Shown: piece after piece, positions 25,902 to 34,467 of the stretch
Layout of the letters: every line of letters begins with the position of its first letter
Position numbering within the stretch: position 1 is the stretch's first letter
Source: Spirosoma fluviale
Lineage (GTDB): Bacteria; Bacteroidota; Bacteroidia; Cytophagales; Spirosomataceae
Assembly (NCBI GenBank): GCA_945906795.1
Contig: CAMDRO010000016.1
Coordinates: 1-43,977, forward strand
Direction: 5' to 3'
Length of the DNA: 43,977 nucleotides
Notes under the pieces: model-generated
The model's input: the letters and a program-made list of their open reading frames with translations, nothing else
The model's database searches: none
Told to the model about the DNA's origin: nothing
Translations under genes and position numbers: made by a program

Positions 25902-26321
25902 ATGATCGCGTTCTTAACAGAAGATATAACATTTAAGCTGAAGGAAAAGCTAAAACACAAGGCTTGGCTGAAAGATGTGGCTAAAGTCGAGGGCTTTAAA
26001 ATAGGGGGGCTGAATTATATTTTTTGTTCAGACGCTTATTTGTTGGACATCAATCAAAAATATTTAGGGCACGACACGTTAACAGATATTGTCACGTTTG
26101 ATAATTCGGAGGATCCTAGCATTCTTGAGGGAGATATTTTTATTTCCGTTGAAAGGGTTCGCGAAAATGCCCTAAAATTTGACACCGAGTCCTCGGAATT
26201 AAAGAGGGTTATGGTACATGGATTATTGCATCTTATCGGCTATAAAGACAAAGGCAAAGCCCAGAAAGAATTAATGAGTAAAAAGGAAAACGAACACCTT
26301 ACAAACATATTAATCCCTTAA
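25902..26321 (+). CDS. ybeY: Endoribonuclease YbeY (rRNA maturation)
   Basis: A 139-residue YbeY, which takes part in 16S rRNA 3'-end processing and ribosome quality control. The start at 25902 (MIAFLTEDITFKL) is preferred over upstream ATGs at 25767 and 25866, because those overlap yraN and do not resemble YbeY. The metal motif HGLLHLIGYKDK gives H106 and H110, with aspartate 116 where E. coli has the third histidine; this substitution is common in Bacteroidota as I recall. A parS palindrome starts right after its stop, before mnmG. Confidence 0.9.
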   Translation: MIAFLTEDITFKLKEKLKHKAWLKDVAKVEGFKIGGLNYIFCSDAYLLDINQKYLGHDTLTDIVTFDNSEDPSILEGDIFISVERVRENALKFDTESSELKRVMVHGLLHLIGYKDKGKAQKELMSKKENEHLTNILIP

Positions 26322-26339
26322 GTGTTTCACGTGAAACAC
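26322..26339. promoter_or_regulatory. parS site 3, perfect 18-bp palindrome
   Basis: GTGTTTCACGTGAAACAC is a perfect palindrome containing the exact parS consensus TGTTTCACGTGAAACA at 26323-26338. It lies between ybeY and mnmG, about 1.6 kb from the two lipB-associated sites. Confidence 0.9.
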
Positions 26340-26353
26340 CCAAATAAACTTGC

Positions 26354-28213
26354 ATGCAAAATACATACGACGTCATAGTAGTAGGAGCGGGACACGCGGG
26401 TTGTGAGGCGGCACATGCGGCGGCACAAATGGGCTCGCGCGTATTGCTCATTACCATGAACATGCAAACGATAGCGCAAATGTCCTGCAATCCAGCTATG
26501 GGCGGTGTCGCCAAAGGTCAGATCGTGCGAGAAATCGATGCGTTGGGAGGAATGTCTGGAATCATCTCTGATAAAACCATGATCCAATTCCGAATGCTCA
26601 ATCGGTCAAAGGGTCCGGCCATGTGGTCGCCTAGATGTCAGTCGGACCGAATGCGATTTGCGGAGGAGTGGCGTTGGGCCTTAGAAGAAAATAAAAATGT
26701 CGATTTTTGGCAAGACTCAGTCCAACAAATCATCGTCGAAAATAATGAAATTAAAGGAGTAAAGACCCGCATGGGAATGAGTTATTTGGCACCAAGTGTC
26801 GTGCTAACGAATGGGACTTTTTTAAATGGGCTGATCCATATCGGCGAAAAGAATTTTGGGGGCGGAAGAATGGCTGAGCCTATGGCGATCGGACTTACCG
26901 AACAATTGCTTGCCTTGGGATTTGAGTCAGGGAGAATGAAGACAGGCACGCCGCCAAGGGTAGACGGGAGAAGCTTAGATTATGCTGCAATGGAAGAGCA
27001 AAAGGGGGATGAAAACCCGAGTTCTTTTTCATATTTAAGCGAAACTCATATAAAAGAACAGCGCTCTTGCTGGATCACCCATACCAATTTAAAAGTTCAT
27101 GAGGCCTTGCGAAAAGGCTTTGACAAATCCCCGATGTTTGCGGGAAGAATCAAAGGACTGGGGCCGCGTTACTGCCCATCGGTCGAAGATAAGATTAATC
27201 GCTTCGCAGATAAAGAGAGTCATCAAATATTTGTGGAACCCGAGGGTTGGAAAACGGTCGAAATTTATGTCAATGGCTTTTCGACTTCTCTTCCCGAAGA
27301 AATACAATTTGAGGCAATCCGATTAATTCCTGGGTTTGAAAAAGCCAAAATGTTTAGACCGGGATATGCCATTGAATATGACTACTTCCCGCCGACGCAA
27401 TTAAAGTCGACGCTGGAAACAAAAAAAATTAGTGGCCTGTTTTTTGCTGGCCAAATTAATGGGACCACTGGATATGAAGAAGCGGCATGCCAAGGACTCA
27501 TGGCGGGAATTAATGCCCATCAAAAAACACATCAGCTAGATCCCTTTACGTTATCCAGGTCTGATGCATACATCGGCGTGTTGATCGACGACTTGATCAA
27601 CAAAGGTACGGATGAACCCTACCGCATGTTTACGTCAAGAGCCGAATTTAGAACCTTGCTCAGACAAGACAATGCGGATGAGCGATTAACCGACAAAGGG
27701 TATAAACTGGGTCTAGCAACCCAAAAAAGAATGGATCGATTTGTTCAGAAAAAATCGAATGTCGCTGCCCTAATGAATGAAATAAAATCGATTAAAATTC
27801 GACCTGAAAATATAAATGATTGGCTTGAAAATAATCAAAGTTCGCCTATCCGAGAAGGCACACCCTTGGTCAATTTATTAAGGCGTTCTGATTTGAGTTT
27901 TGAAGCTTTACTGACGAATGAAAATTTTAAAGACCTGAAAAACGGGTATACCAATGAAGAATTGGAACAGGTAGAAATCATCGTAAAATATGAAAGCTAT
28001 ATCGAAAAAGAAAGACTCATGGTCGACAAAATGAAAACCATGGAAGGCTTATCTATTCCTACCCTTTTTGATTATGATAAAATCAAAACGTTGTCAACTG
28101 AGTCAAGAATAAAATTGAAAGCAATAAGGCCAGAAACCATAGGCCAAGCGAGTCGGATTTCTGGGGTTTCGGCCTCCGATGTTTCTATTTTACTTTTGTT
28201 TATGGGTCGATAA
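26354..28213 (+). CDS. mnmG: tRNA uridine-5-carboxymethylaminomethyl modification enzyme MnmG
   Basis: A 619-residue MnmG (GidA), the FAD- and NADH-dependent partner of MnmE in modifying wobble uridine U34 of several tRNAs. The N-terminal dinucleotide-binding motif is [50 protein letters not shown] and [19 protein letters not shown] are hallmark MnmG segments. The C-terminal tRNA-binding domain ends [16 protein letters not shown]. In many bacteria gidA is adjacent to the replication origin, and here it lies about 2.5 kb from the DnaA-box cluster. The methyltransferase gene follows two bases after its stop. Confidence 0.97.
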   Translation: MQNTYDVIVVGAGHAGCEAAHAAAQMGSRVLLITMNMQTIAQMSCNPAMGGVAKGQIVREIDALGGMSGIISDKTMIQFRMLNRSKGPAMWSPRCQSDRMRFAEEWRWALEENKNVDFWQDSVQQIIVENNEIKGVKTRMGMSYLAPSVVLTNGTFLNGLIHIGEKNFGGGRMAEPMAIGLTEQLLALGFESGRMKTGTPPRVDGRSLDYAAMEEQKGDENPSSFSYLSETHIKEQRSCWITHTNLKVHEALRKGFDKSPMFAGRIKGLGPRYCPSVEDKINRFADKESHQIFVEPEGWKTVEIYVNGFSTSLPEEIQFEAIRLIPGFEKAKMFRPGYAIEYDYFPPTQLKSTLETKKISGLFFAGQINGTTGYEEAACQGLMAGINAHQKTHQLDPFTLSRSDAYIGVLIDDLINKGTDEPYRMFTSRAEFRTLLRQDNADERLTDKGYKLGLATQKRMDRFVQKKSNVAALMNEIKSIKIRPENINDWLENNQSSPIREGTPLVNLLRRSDLSFEALLTNENFKDLKNGYTNEELEQVEIIVKYESYIEKERLMVDKMKTMEGLSIPTLFDYDKIKTLSTESRIKLKAIRPETIGQASRISGVSASDVSILLLFMGR

Positions 28214-28215
28214 AG

Positions 28216-29100
28216 ATGGAAAAACTAAGCTCCTGTCCCGCTTGCGGCGAAACAAAATTATTGGCTTTTTTAGCGGCAAAAGATTATACCGTCTCTAAAG
28301 AAAGGTTTGAAATCACGCGTTGTGACGCATGCCAATTGCTGTTTACAAATCCTAGGCCAAGCGCTACCGAAGCGAGCCCATATTATACCTCAGAAAATTA
28401 CATTTCACATAGCGATACCCAAGAAGGAATCATCAATAAGCTATACCACATCGTTAGAAATTTTACGCTAAAACAAAAAACGCGCTGGATCGAAAAAGAG
28501 AAAAGGGGGAACCTTGAGCTTTTAGATATCGGTTGTGGAAATGGACACTTTCTCCACGCATGTCAAAAAGCCGGATGGAAAATAAGCGGAATGGAATTAG
28601 ATCCTGTAACTGCCGCTAGAGCTGAGTCAAAGCTAGGTATCGACATTTATTCCTCCATTAAAAACATTCCTAAAGATGAAAAGTTTGATTTAATTTCTCT
28701 TTGGCATGTATTGGAACACGTGTATGAACTTGACGAATATTTCAAATTCTTTGCCTCTCGAATCGTGCAAAATGGCGTCTTAATTTTAGCATTACCCGAT
28801 GCTGCTAGTTTTGACGCTGGCTATTTTAAGGAGTATTGGGCCGCTTATGATGTACCCCGGCATATCTATCATTTCGAACCAAATACGATCACGTTCTTAG
28901 CTAAAAAATATGGATTCAAATTAAAATCAACAAGGGGACAGATTTTTGACAGCTTTTATATTTCATTATTAAGCCATCAATACAAAACCGGTAATAAGAA
29001 AATTATCAGTTCGTTTATTATTGGCCTGTGGTCCAACATAAGCGCATATGTTGGCAAAGGAAATTATTCAAGTAATTTATATATTTTTGAGCATGTCTGA
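28216..29100 (+). CDS. Zinc-ribbon class I SAM-dependent methyltransferase
   Basis: A 294-residue methyltransferase. An N-terminal CxxC pair (CPACGE and CDACQ, near residues 8-11 and 36-39) probably forms a zinc ribbon. The SAM-binding motif I is LLDIGCGNGHFLHACQKAGW near residues 103-122, and WHVLEH near residue 168 is the post-II motif. Members of this Methyltransf_23-type group often act on small molecules or sugars. Its substrate is unknown. It starts two bases after mnmG and overlaps the lipoprotein start by eight bases. Confidence 0.8.
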   Translation: MEKLSSCPACGETKLLAFLAAKDYTVSKERFEITRCDACQLLFTNPRPSATEASPYYTSENYISHSDTQEGIINKLYHIVRNFTLKQKTRWIEKEKRGNLELLDIGCGNGHFLHACQKAGWKISGMELDPVTAARAESKLGIDIYSSIKNIPKDEKFDLISLWHVLEHVYELDEYFKFFASRIVQNGVLILALPDAASFDAGYFKEYWAAYDVPRHIYHFEPNTITFLAKKYGFKLKSTRGQIFDSFYISLLSHQYKTGNKKIISSFIIGLWSNISAYVGKGNYSSNLYIFEHV

Positions 29101-30724
29101 ACTTAGAAGCAAACAGCTTGTTCTCCTTTTCTTTTTATTTATCGCGACTTTATTAATCATTCAAAGTTGCGCACAGATGGCTAGTCCTCCAGGTGGGAAA
29201 AAAGATACGCTCGCGCCTAAATTAATTACCTCGATTCCGCTCAATAAAAGTAAAAATTACAAGGGGACAAAATTGGAACTAAGCTTTAATGAATTCATTA
29301 ATGTTCGAAATCTAAACCAAGAGTTGCTAATAACTCCCAATATCGGGACCTATCAAACTCGCATTAGGCCAAATGGCTTGAGTATATTGTTAGATAGCGC
29401 ATTAAAAGATCAAACAACTTACACGTTCAATTTTAGAAATTCAATTGAGGATATGTCGGAAAGAAATATTGGCAAAAATATCAAGCTCGTATTTAGCACG
29501 TCAAACACGATTGATTCCCTTAGTATTACAGGTAAAATTAAATCGGTCGAACAAAATAAAGCTTTTGAAAATATTTTGGTCGGACTATATCCTTATAATG
29601 ACACGCTTCGAATAGACAAGGCAAAGCCTTATTATTTCACTAAAACGGATACCTCCGGGATATACACACTAGAAAATTTGGCAGAAGGCAAATATTATAT
29701 GGCCGCATTTATAGACGGAAATAATAACCTTTTATACAACTCAAACAAGGAGCCTGTAGATTTTATGAGCGAGTCATTTTTCACACTAAACAAAAATGAA
29801 ACAAAAAACTTTTCTATTACGCTTCAGAACCTTGATCCTTTAAAAATCACCAAAATAACGAGTACCGCAAAAACGATTTTATATGAGATGAGTCGAGGAA
29901 TTAAGGACCTAGAATTAGAAAATAAAAAAGACTTGATCTATCAGATAGAAGGGGATAAAAACATACGCATTTATGTGAAAAACCAGGAGGCAAAAGATAC
30001 GTTGTTCCTGAGTGCCAACGTGACAGACTCGCTAAATAGAAAAATTAAAATTCCCTTAAAAGTAAAATTCCGAGAGCTAAATAAAAAAGAAAAGCCTACC
30101 CGAACAACCTTACAGGTAAGTTATCTGCCGGCTCAAGGAAAATACGTTTCTCCTGAGGATTCGTTAGTTCTAGGCTTTCCTAAGCCTGTTGTTTCTTGGG
30201 ATAGCAAACGTGTCCAATTTATAACTGAAGAAAACGAAACCATCACGCTACCCGATGAAGCGTACATGTGGAACAAATATTCAAACCAATTGACCATTAA
30301 GCGATCATTTTTGCCCTATAGAGAGAAATTCTTGCTCAACCTAGAAAAGGGGGCATTCATCAGTGTCGAAAACGATTCCAGCGACGTGCAAAAACAAGCC
30401 TTTCAATTTCAAGATTTAGAGGAATACGGGAGCATAGAGGGCAAGGTTGGCGATCGGGCCAATAACTATATTGTTCAGCTTCTGACTGCCGCTAATATGC
30501 AAGTCTTATACGAACAAAACACAAGCCAAAAATTTAATTTTTTACATGTCGAGCCCGGAGTCTATATCATTAGGGCCATAGAAGACAAAAATAAAAATGG
30601 ATATAAAGATATTGGCAATTTTCTATTAAAAACTAAGCCCGAAAGCGTGTTTTATTTAGAAGGAAAAGTCAAATTAAAAGCCAATTTTCAAATTACAGAC
30701 TTGTTGATAAGTACCCAAAACTAA
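29093..30724 (+). CDS. Ig-like (Big_5) domain lipoprotein
   Basis: A 543-residue protein with a lipoprotein signal peptide: MSELRSKQLVLLFFLFIATL then LIIQSC, the lipobox being IQSC. It is therefore probably anchored to the outer membrane. APKLITSIPLNKSKNYKGTK begins a Bacteroidota Big_5/Ig-like domain, and TYTFNFRNSIEDMSERNIGK is another recognisable piece. A later region with repeated SITGKI and SIEGKV phrases looks like carboxypeptidase-regulatory-type beta-sandwich domains. The start at 29093 is chosen over a longer frame at 29048, because only it gives a clean signal peptide. The oriC-like region begins at its stop. Confidence 0.8.
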   Translation: MSELRSKQLVLLFFLFIATLLIIQSCAQMASPPGGKKDTLAPKLITSIPLNKSKNYKGTKLELSFNEFINVRNLNQELLITPNIGTYQTRIRPNGLSILLDSALKDQTTYTFNFRNSIEDMSERNIGKNIKLVFSTSNTIDSLSITGKIKSVEQNKAFENILVGLYPYNDTLRIDKAKPYYFTKTDTSGIYTLENLAEGKYYMAAFIDGNNNLLYNSNKEPVDFMSESFFTLNKNETKNFSITLQNLDPLKITKITSTAKTILYEMSRGIKDLELENKKDLIYQIEGDKNIRIYVKNQEAKDTLFLSANVTDSLNRKIKIPLKVKFRELNKKEKPTRTTLQVSYLPAQGKYVSPEDSLVLGFPKPVVSWDSKRVQFITEENETITLPDEAYMWNKYSNQLTIKRSFLPYREKFLLNLEKGAFISVENDSSDVQKQAFQFQDLEEYGSIEGKVGDRANNYIVQLLTAANMQVLYEQNTSQKFNFLHVEPGVYIIRAIEDKNKNGYKDIGNFLLKTKPESVFYLEGKVKLKANFQITDLLISTQN

Positions 30725-31005
30725 GTGGATAAGTGCCCGAATTGCACACATGTTATCCACAAAATTTAAATCTAATTGTGTATAAATAAAATTTAACTGT
30801 GCGCTTGTGGATAACTAATCACTTATCCACACACAAATGAAAACTTATCCACTTAGCAAAAATAGAATTACAAAATATAAGTGTTTAATTATCTGATAGT
30901 TGAAAAGCTATTTTAAACTTATCCACTTATCCACAGACATCAATAATGAAGAACAAAAAAGATATATTTAAAATTTTATTTCTTTTAATTAGACTATGTG
31001 GATAA
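30724..31005. other. Probable chromosomal replication origin (oriC)
   Basis: Eight DnaA boxes lie in 282 bases. Perfect TTATCCACA boxes are at 30753-30761 (+), 30806-30814 (-), 30823-30831 (+), 30927-30935 (+) and 30997-31005 (-). TTATCCACT variants are at 30724-30732 (-), 30845-30853 (+) and 30919-30927 (+), the last sharing one base with a perfect box. AT-rich stretches at 30854-30918 and 30943-30995 could be the unwinding element. The region is otherwise non-coding except at its two edges. mnmG and parS-like sites lie within 2.5-6 kb. Unwinding or replication start is not shown by sequence alone. Confidence 0.88.
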
Positions 31006-32510
31006 AGTGTTTCTTTTTCTGTCTTATTTTAAACCAAGTCTTTGGTCTTGATAATCATTTGATTGTTCAAGATTCTACATCCAATCAAAAATTCAAATCT
31101 GAGTTTAAATCCATTCAATTAATTAAAAACCAAAAAAAGCGATTTAAATTAATGAGTGAATTTATGAATGACCACGTAATTAATGGTGATTTATTTACAA
31201 ATAATGCCTATAATTTATTTATTGAAGATAATTTAGCATCAATATGGCTTGATGAATGTGGAAAGAATGTGGATAACTTATTAAAAAAAGGGGACTTATC
31301 TTTAGCGCAGCAATTTGTTTACAAATTATATGAAGAACAAATTCCTTTTGCTGAAATAGAACGCTTATTTATTCAAAAAATCCAACAATTTCCTAATGAT
31401 CTTAATTTTATCGAGTTATTGGTTAGCGGCTATATATTTGACGGAAATTGGGATAAGGCTTGGAATCAGCGAAGGGCTTTGGATATGCGATTTAAAAATG
31501 AGCAAGGCAAGCGACTTTTGGAATTTGCCACCTACATTTTTCAAAGCCAGCAATGGTCGTTAGCAAGTAACATTTTAGATTATTTAATAAAGACTTATCC
31601 TAGTTCAAATCAAAAGTCACGTTGGCAACAAATGTCTATAGCCGCACGAGAACAAGTGGTTTTAGGAAAAGAAAAGCCAGAAGTTGGGGAAGTTATAAAT
31701 CTAATTAATGCGTATCAAAAATTAAGAAGCGAACAAGGGGATAATGCCATCTTAATGAGTTCTTATTGGCAAGAGGCCAAATTGTATGCCTATCAGCTCA
31801 AGCAATTAGATTCTGCTGTTTTGGTTTTAAATAAAGGGATTTTATTGACTCAAAACGATGTTGATTTACAAGCCCAAATGAAATTAGAACTTGGAGATAT
31901 CCTAACATATAAAGGCAAAAAGTATGACGCTTTAATTCAATATGCCCAAGTTGAAAAACAAGTAAAAGATTCACCGTTGGCCTATGAAGCGAAAATTAAA
32001 ACGGCAAAATTGTATTTTTATACCGGTGATTTTGAATTAGCCAAAGAGCTCGCAGATATTTTAAAGCAAGGAACGCAAAGAGAGATTGCCAACGATGCTT
32101 TGGAATTAAGCTTATTAATTGAAGATAATACGGGAATAGACTCGTTAGAGGTGGGTTTGAAAAAATATGCCAACATCCGATTTATGTATGATCAAAAAAG
32201 ATGGGCGGAAGGAGATTCTTTGTTAGTTCTTGTTATGGGTCAAAATAAACAGGAAAGTTTACAAGATGATATTTTATATCTCGGGGCAACGCGAGCTAGA
32301 CAAAAAGGTGAGAATGCGCTTGCCAAAGAAATGTATTGGGAGATTTTTAAAAAGTTTCCGGAAGATATTTATGGTGATGATGCTTTATTTTATTTTTTGA
32401 CATTAAGCGATACGGCCAATAGCGAGCCATTTTTTTTGTTTATAAAACAATACCCTAGCAGTTTACACTTAAGCGATGTGCGGGCGATATTGAACAATGC
32501 AAAAAAATAA
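30996..32510 (+). CDS. Secreted TPR-repeat protein next to oriC
   Basis: A 504-residue protein with a short signal-like N-terminus (MWIKCFFFCLILNQVFG). The body is helical and resembles TPR repeats, most clearly KMELGDILTYKGKKYDALIQ-like stretches near residues 305-325 and AKLYFYTGDFELAKELADIL near residue 332. It may bind a periplasmic partner; the function is unknown. Its start codon overlaps a perfect DnaA box, and another DnaA box lies at 31268-31276 in the coding region. No strong -7 element is seen upstream. Confidence 0.75.
   Translation: MWIKCFFFCLILNQVFGLDNHLIVQDSTSNQKFKSEFKSIQLIKNQKKRFKLMSEFMNDHVINGDLFTNNAYNLFIEDNLASIWLDECGKNVDNLLKKGDLSLAQQFVYKLYEEQIPFAEIERLFIQKIQQFPNDLNFIELLVSGYIFDGNWDKAWNQRRALDMRFKNEQGKRLLEFATYIFQSQQWSLASNILDYLIKTYPSSNQKSRWQQMSIAAREQVVLGKEKPEVGEVINLINAYQKLRSEQGDNAILMSSYWQEAKLYAYQLKQLDSAVLVLNKGILLTQNDVDLQAQMKLELGDILTYKGKKYDALIQYAQVEKQVKDSPLAYEAKIKTAKLYFYTGDFELAKELADILKQGTQREIANDALELSLLIEDNTGIDSLEVGLKKYANIRFMYDQKRWAEGDSLLVLVMGQNKQESLQDDILYLGATRARQKGENALAKEMYWEIFKKFPEDIYGDDALFYFLTLSDTANSEPFFLFIKQYPSSLHLSDVRAILNNAKK
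31268..31276 (-). promoter_or_regulatory. Outlying DnaA box inside the TPR gene
   Basis: TTATCCACA on the minus strand, a perfect match, 263 bases right of the last box of the main cluster. It lies inside coding sequence. Confidence 0.6.
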
Positions 32511-32513
32511 TTT

Positions 32514-32525
32514 AATAGTACTATT
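32514..32525. repeat. 12-bp palindrome before the acyl-CoA synthetase promoter
   Basis: AATAGTACTATT is a perfect palindrome just after the TPR stop, 20 bases upstream of the -7 box at 32545-32552. It could be a regulator site or part of a weak hairpin. Confidence 0.4.
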
Positions 32526-32552
32526 TTGGTTCGGCACAAACCATTAACTTTG
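32526..32552 (+). promoter_or_regulatory. Promoter of the acyl-CoA synthetase gene
   Basis: TAACTTTG (32545-32552) matches TAnnTTTG, and a TTG lies at 32526-32528 with a 16-base spacer, slightly short. It lies 20 bases before the ATG. Confidence 0.5.
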
Positions 32553-32572
32553 ACTCACAAACTATTTAAACT

Positions 32573-34348
32573 ATGTCAATAAACCACAACTTCACCCGGG
32601 TTTTCGATTTGTTAAAACCCCTTGAAACCCAGCAAATTCCTGATTTATTTTGTCAAAAGCGAGATGGAGATTGGAGAAAATATTCAAGTGCAGAAACATT
32701 AGAAAACATTCGTAGCCTAGCCTTGGGCTTATTAGAACTGGGTTTAAAACCTGGAGAAAAGGTTGCCATCATTTCTGGAAATAGGCCCCACTGGAATTTT
32801 GTTGATTTTGCCACACAAATTATAGGAGGGGTAACGGTGCCTATATACCCGACCATTACGATTGAAGATTATGAATTTATCTTTGAAAATGCCGAAGTAA
32901 AATTTGTGTTTGTCGAGGGGGAAGATTTACATTTTAAAGCAAAAGAAGCCTCAAAGAAAAACAAAAGTATTAAAGAGATTTTTACGTTTGATCCCGTTGA
33001 GGGAGCGAAATCGTGGTCGTTAGTGAAAGAAAAGGGCGAGGGAAAAGATGCAAGCATTTTGCAAAATCTGATGGATGCTGTGAAGCCAGAAGACTTATTG
33101 ACCTTAATTTATACCTCAGGAACGACTGGCAGACCGAAGGGCGTTATGTTGACGCATCATAATATTGTCAGCAATATTAAATCCACTGACCGAGGAAATT
33201 ATTTTGGATTGATGGATGGCGACAGGACCTTGAGCTTTTTGCCATTATGCCATATTTATGAGCGCACGACGATTTATGTTTATTTGTTTTATCGGGCTTC
33301 AACCTATTATGCCGAGAGCATGGAAACGATTGGCGATAACATCAGAGAAGTTCGGCCAACCATGTTTACTTCTGTGCCAAGATTATTAGAAAAGATTTAT
33401 GATAAAATCATGGCGAAAGGTAATGAGCTTACAGGAATCAAAAGAACGTTGTTTTTTGGAGCGATTGAGTTTGGCTTAAGCTATGATCCCATGAAAAAAT
33501 TGGGATTAATCGATTCGATCAAGCTTGGGCTTTATCGAAAATTGATTTTTAGCAAATGGAAAGAGGCTCTTGGGGGCCGAGTGAGATTAATCGCTTCGGG
33601 ATCTGCAGCTTTACAACCGCGCTTATCTCGGGTGTTTTGGGCAGCTGGAATCCCTATTTCTGAGGGGTATGGATTAACGGAAACATCGCCAATTATATCG
33701 ATCTCTAAGGTAAATCCACCAGATTTTCAGGTGGGTTGCGTGGGTTCTGTTTTAGATTGTGTGGAAGTGAAAATTGCCGAAGATGGGGAGATTTTAGCCA
33801 AAGGAGACTCGATCATGCCAGGGTATTATAAAAATCCGGAGGCAACAGCCGAGGCGATTGACAAGGACGGCTGGTTCCATACGGGCGATATAGGTATCAT
33901 GGTAGAAGGAAAATATTTAAAAATTACGGATCGAAAGAAAGAGATTTTTAAAACGTCGGGGGGAAAATATGTGGCACCTCAATTGGTTGAAAATAAATTA
34001 AAGGAATCATCCTTTATCGAACAATGTATGGTGACAGGCGAAGGACAAAAGTTTCCTTCGGCTTTGATTATTCCAGAATTTACAGCCTTAGGCGTTTGGT
34101 GTAAGCAACAAGAAATAGAGGCAAGTTCGCCACAGGAAATGATTGCCAACAAAAAAGTCGTGGCTAAAATGGAAGAAGAGGTATTGATGACGATGGCTTC
34201 TGTGGCCCAATATGAGCAAGTAAAGAAATTTGTTTTGCTACCACGATTATTTACGATTTCAGACGGGGAGATTACGCCCACGTTAAAATTAAAGCGGAAG
34301 CAAATTTTTGCGAAACACGGGGCGGCCATTTTGGAATTATATACATAG
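32573..34348 (+). CDS. Long-chain acyl-CoA synthetase (AMP-dependent)
   Basis: A 591-residue AMP-binding ligase. It shows LIYTSGTTGRPKGVMLTHHN near residues 178-197, the EGYGLTETSPIIS adenylation motif, WFHTGDIG, and TDRKKEIFKTSGGKYVAP with the hinge. These define fatty-acid CoA ligases of the FadD/FACL group, which activate fatty acids for beta-oxidation or phospholipid synthesis. It resembles FAA1-type long-chain ligases more than acetyl-CoA synthetase. Chain length cannot be deduced. It is a single gene with its own promoter. Confidence 0.92.
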   Translation: MSINHNFTRVFDLLKPLETQQIPDLFCQKRDGDWRKYSSAETLENIRSLALGLLELGLKPGEKVAIISGNRPHWNFVDFATQIIGGVTVPIYPTITIEDYEFIFENAEVKFVFVEGEDLHFKAKEASKKNKSIKEIFTFDPVEGAKSWSLVKEKGEGKDASILQNLMDAVKPEDLLTLIYTSGTTGRPKGVMLTHHNIVSNIKSTDRGNYFGLMDGDRTLSFLPLCHIYERTTIYVYLFYRASTYYAESMETIGDNIREVRPTMFTSVPRLLEKIYDKIMAKGNELTGIKRTLFFGAIEFGLSYDPMKKLGLIDSIKLGLYRKLIFSKWKEALGGRVRLIASGSAALQPRLSRVFWAAGIPISEGYGLTETSPIISISKVNPPDFQVGCVGSVLDCVEVKIAEDGEILAKGDSIMPGYYKNPEATAEAIDKDGWFHTGDIGIMVEGKYLKITDRKKEIFKTSGGKYVAPQLVENKLKESSFIEQCMVTGEGQKFPSALIIPEFTALGVWCKQQEIEASSPQEMIANKKVVAKMEEEVLMTMASVAQYEQVKKFVLLPRLFTISDGEITPTLKLKRKQIFAKHGAAILELYT

Positions 34349-34382
34349 CGTTTTATGGAGGCGGCCCATTAAATAAATTTGA

Positions 34383-34413
34383 TTGTGTCGCTCTGCTATT
34401 TTTTGTAATTTTG
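34383..34413 (+). promoter_or_regulatory. Promoter of the gmd operon
   Basis: -33 TTG at 34383-34385, a 20-base spacer and the -7 element TAATTTTG at 34406-34413 give a very good Bacteroidota-type promoter. The predicted leader is about 45-50 bases and holds the hairpin at 34426-34451. Confidence 0.65.
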
Positions 34414-34425
34414 CCCCTGATATCA

Positions 34426-34451
34426 TGAGGCGCGCTAATTTTTTGGCCTCA
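34426..34451 (+). promoter_or_regulatory. Leader hairpin of the gmd operon
   Basis: TGAGGC (34426-34431) and GCCTCA (34446-34451) pair over 6 bp across a 14-base loop and are followed by the T-rich ATTTAATTTATTTT. This resembles a weak intrinsic terminator between promoter and gmd ATG. Confidence 0.45.
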
Positions 34452-34467
34452 ATTTAATTTATTTTAT

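Noticed and set aside
28717-28722. Further parS at CACGTG in the methyltransferase gene
   Set aside because: The flanks (GGAACACGTGTATG) do not fit the TTTCACGTGAAA symmetry.
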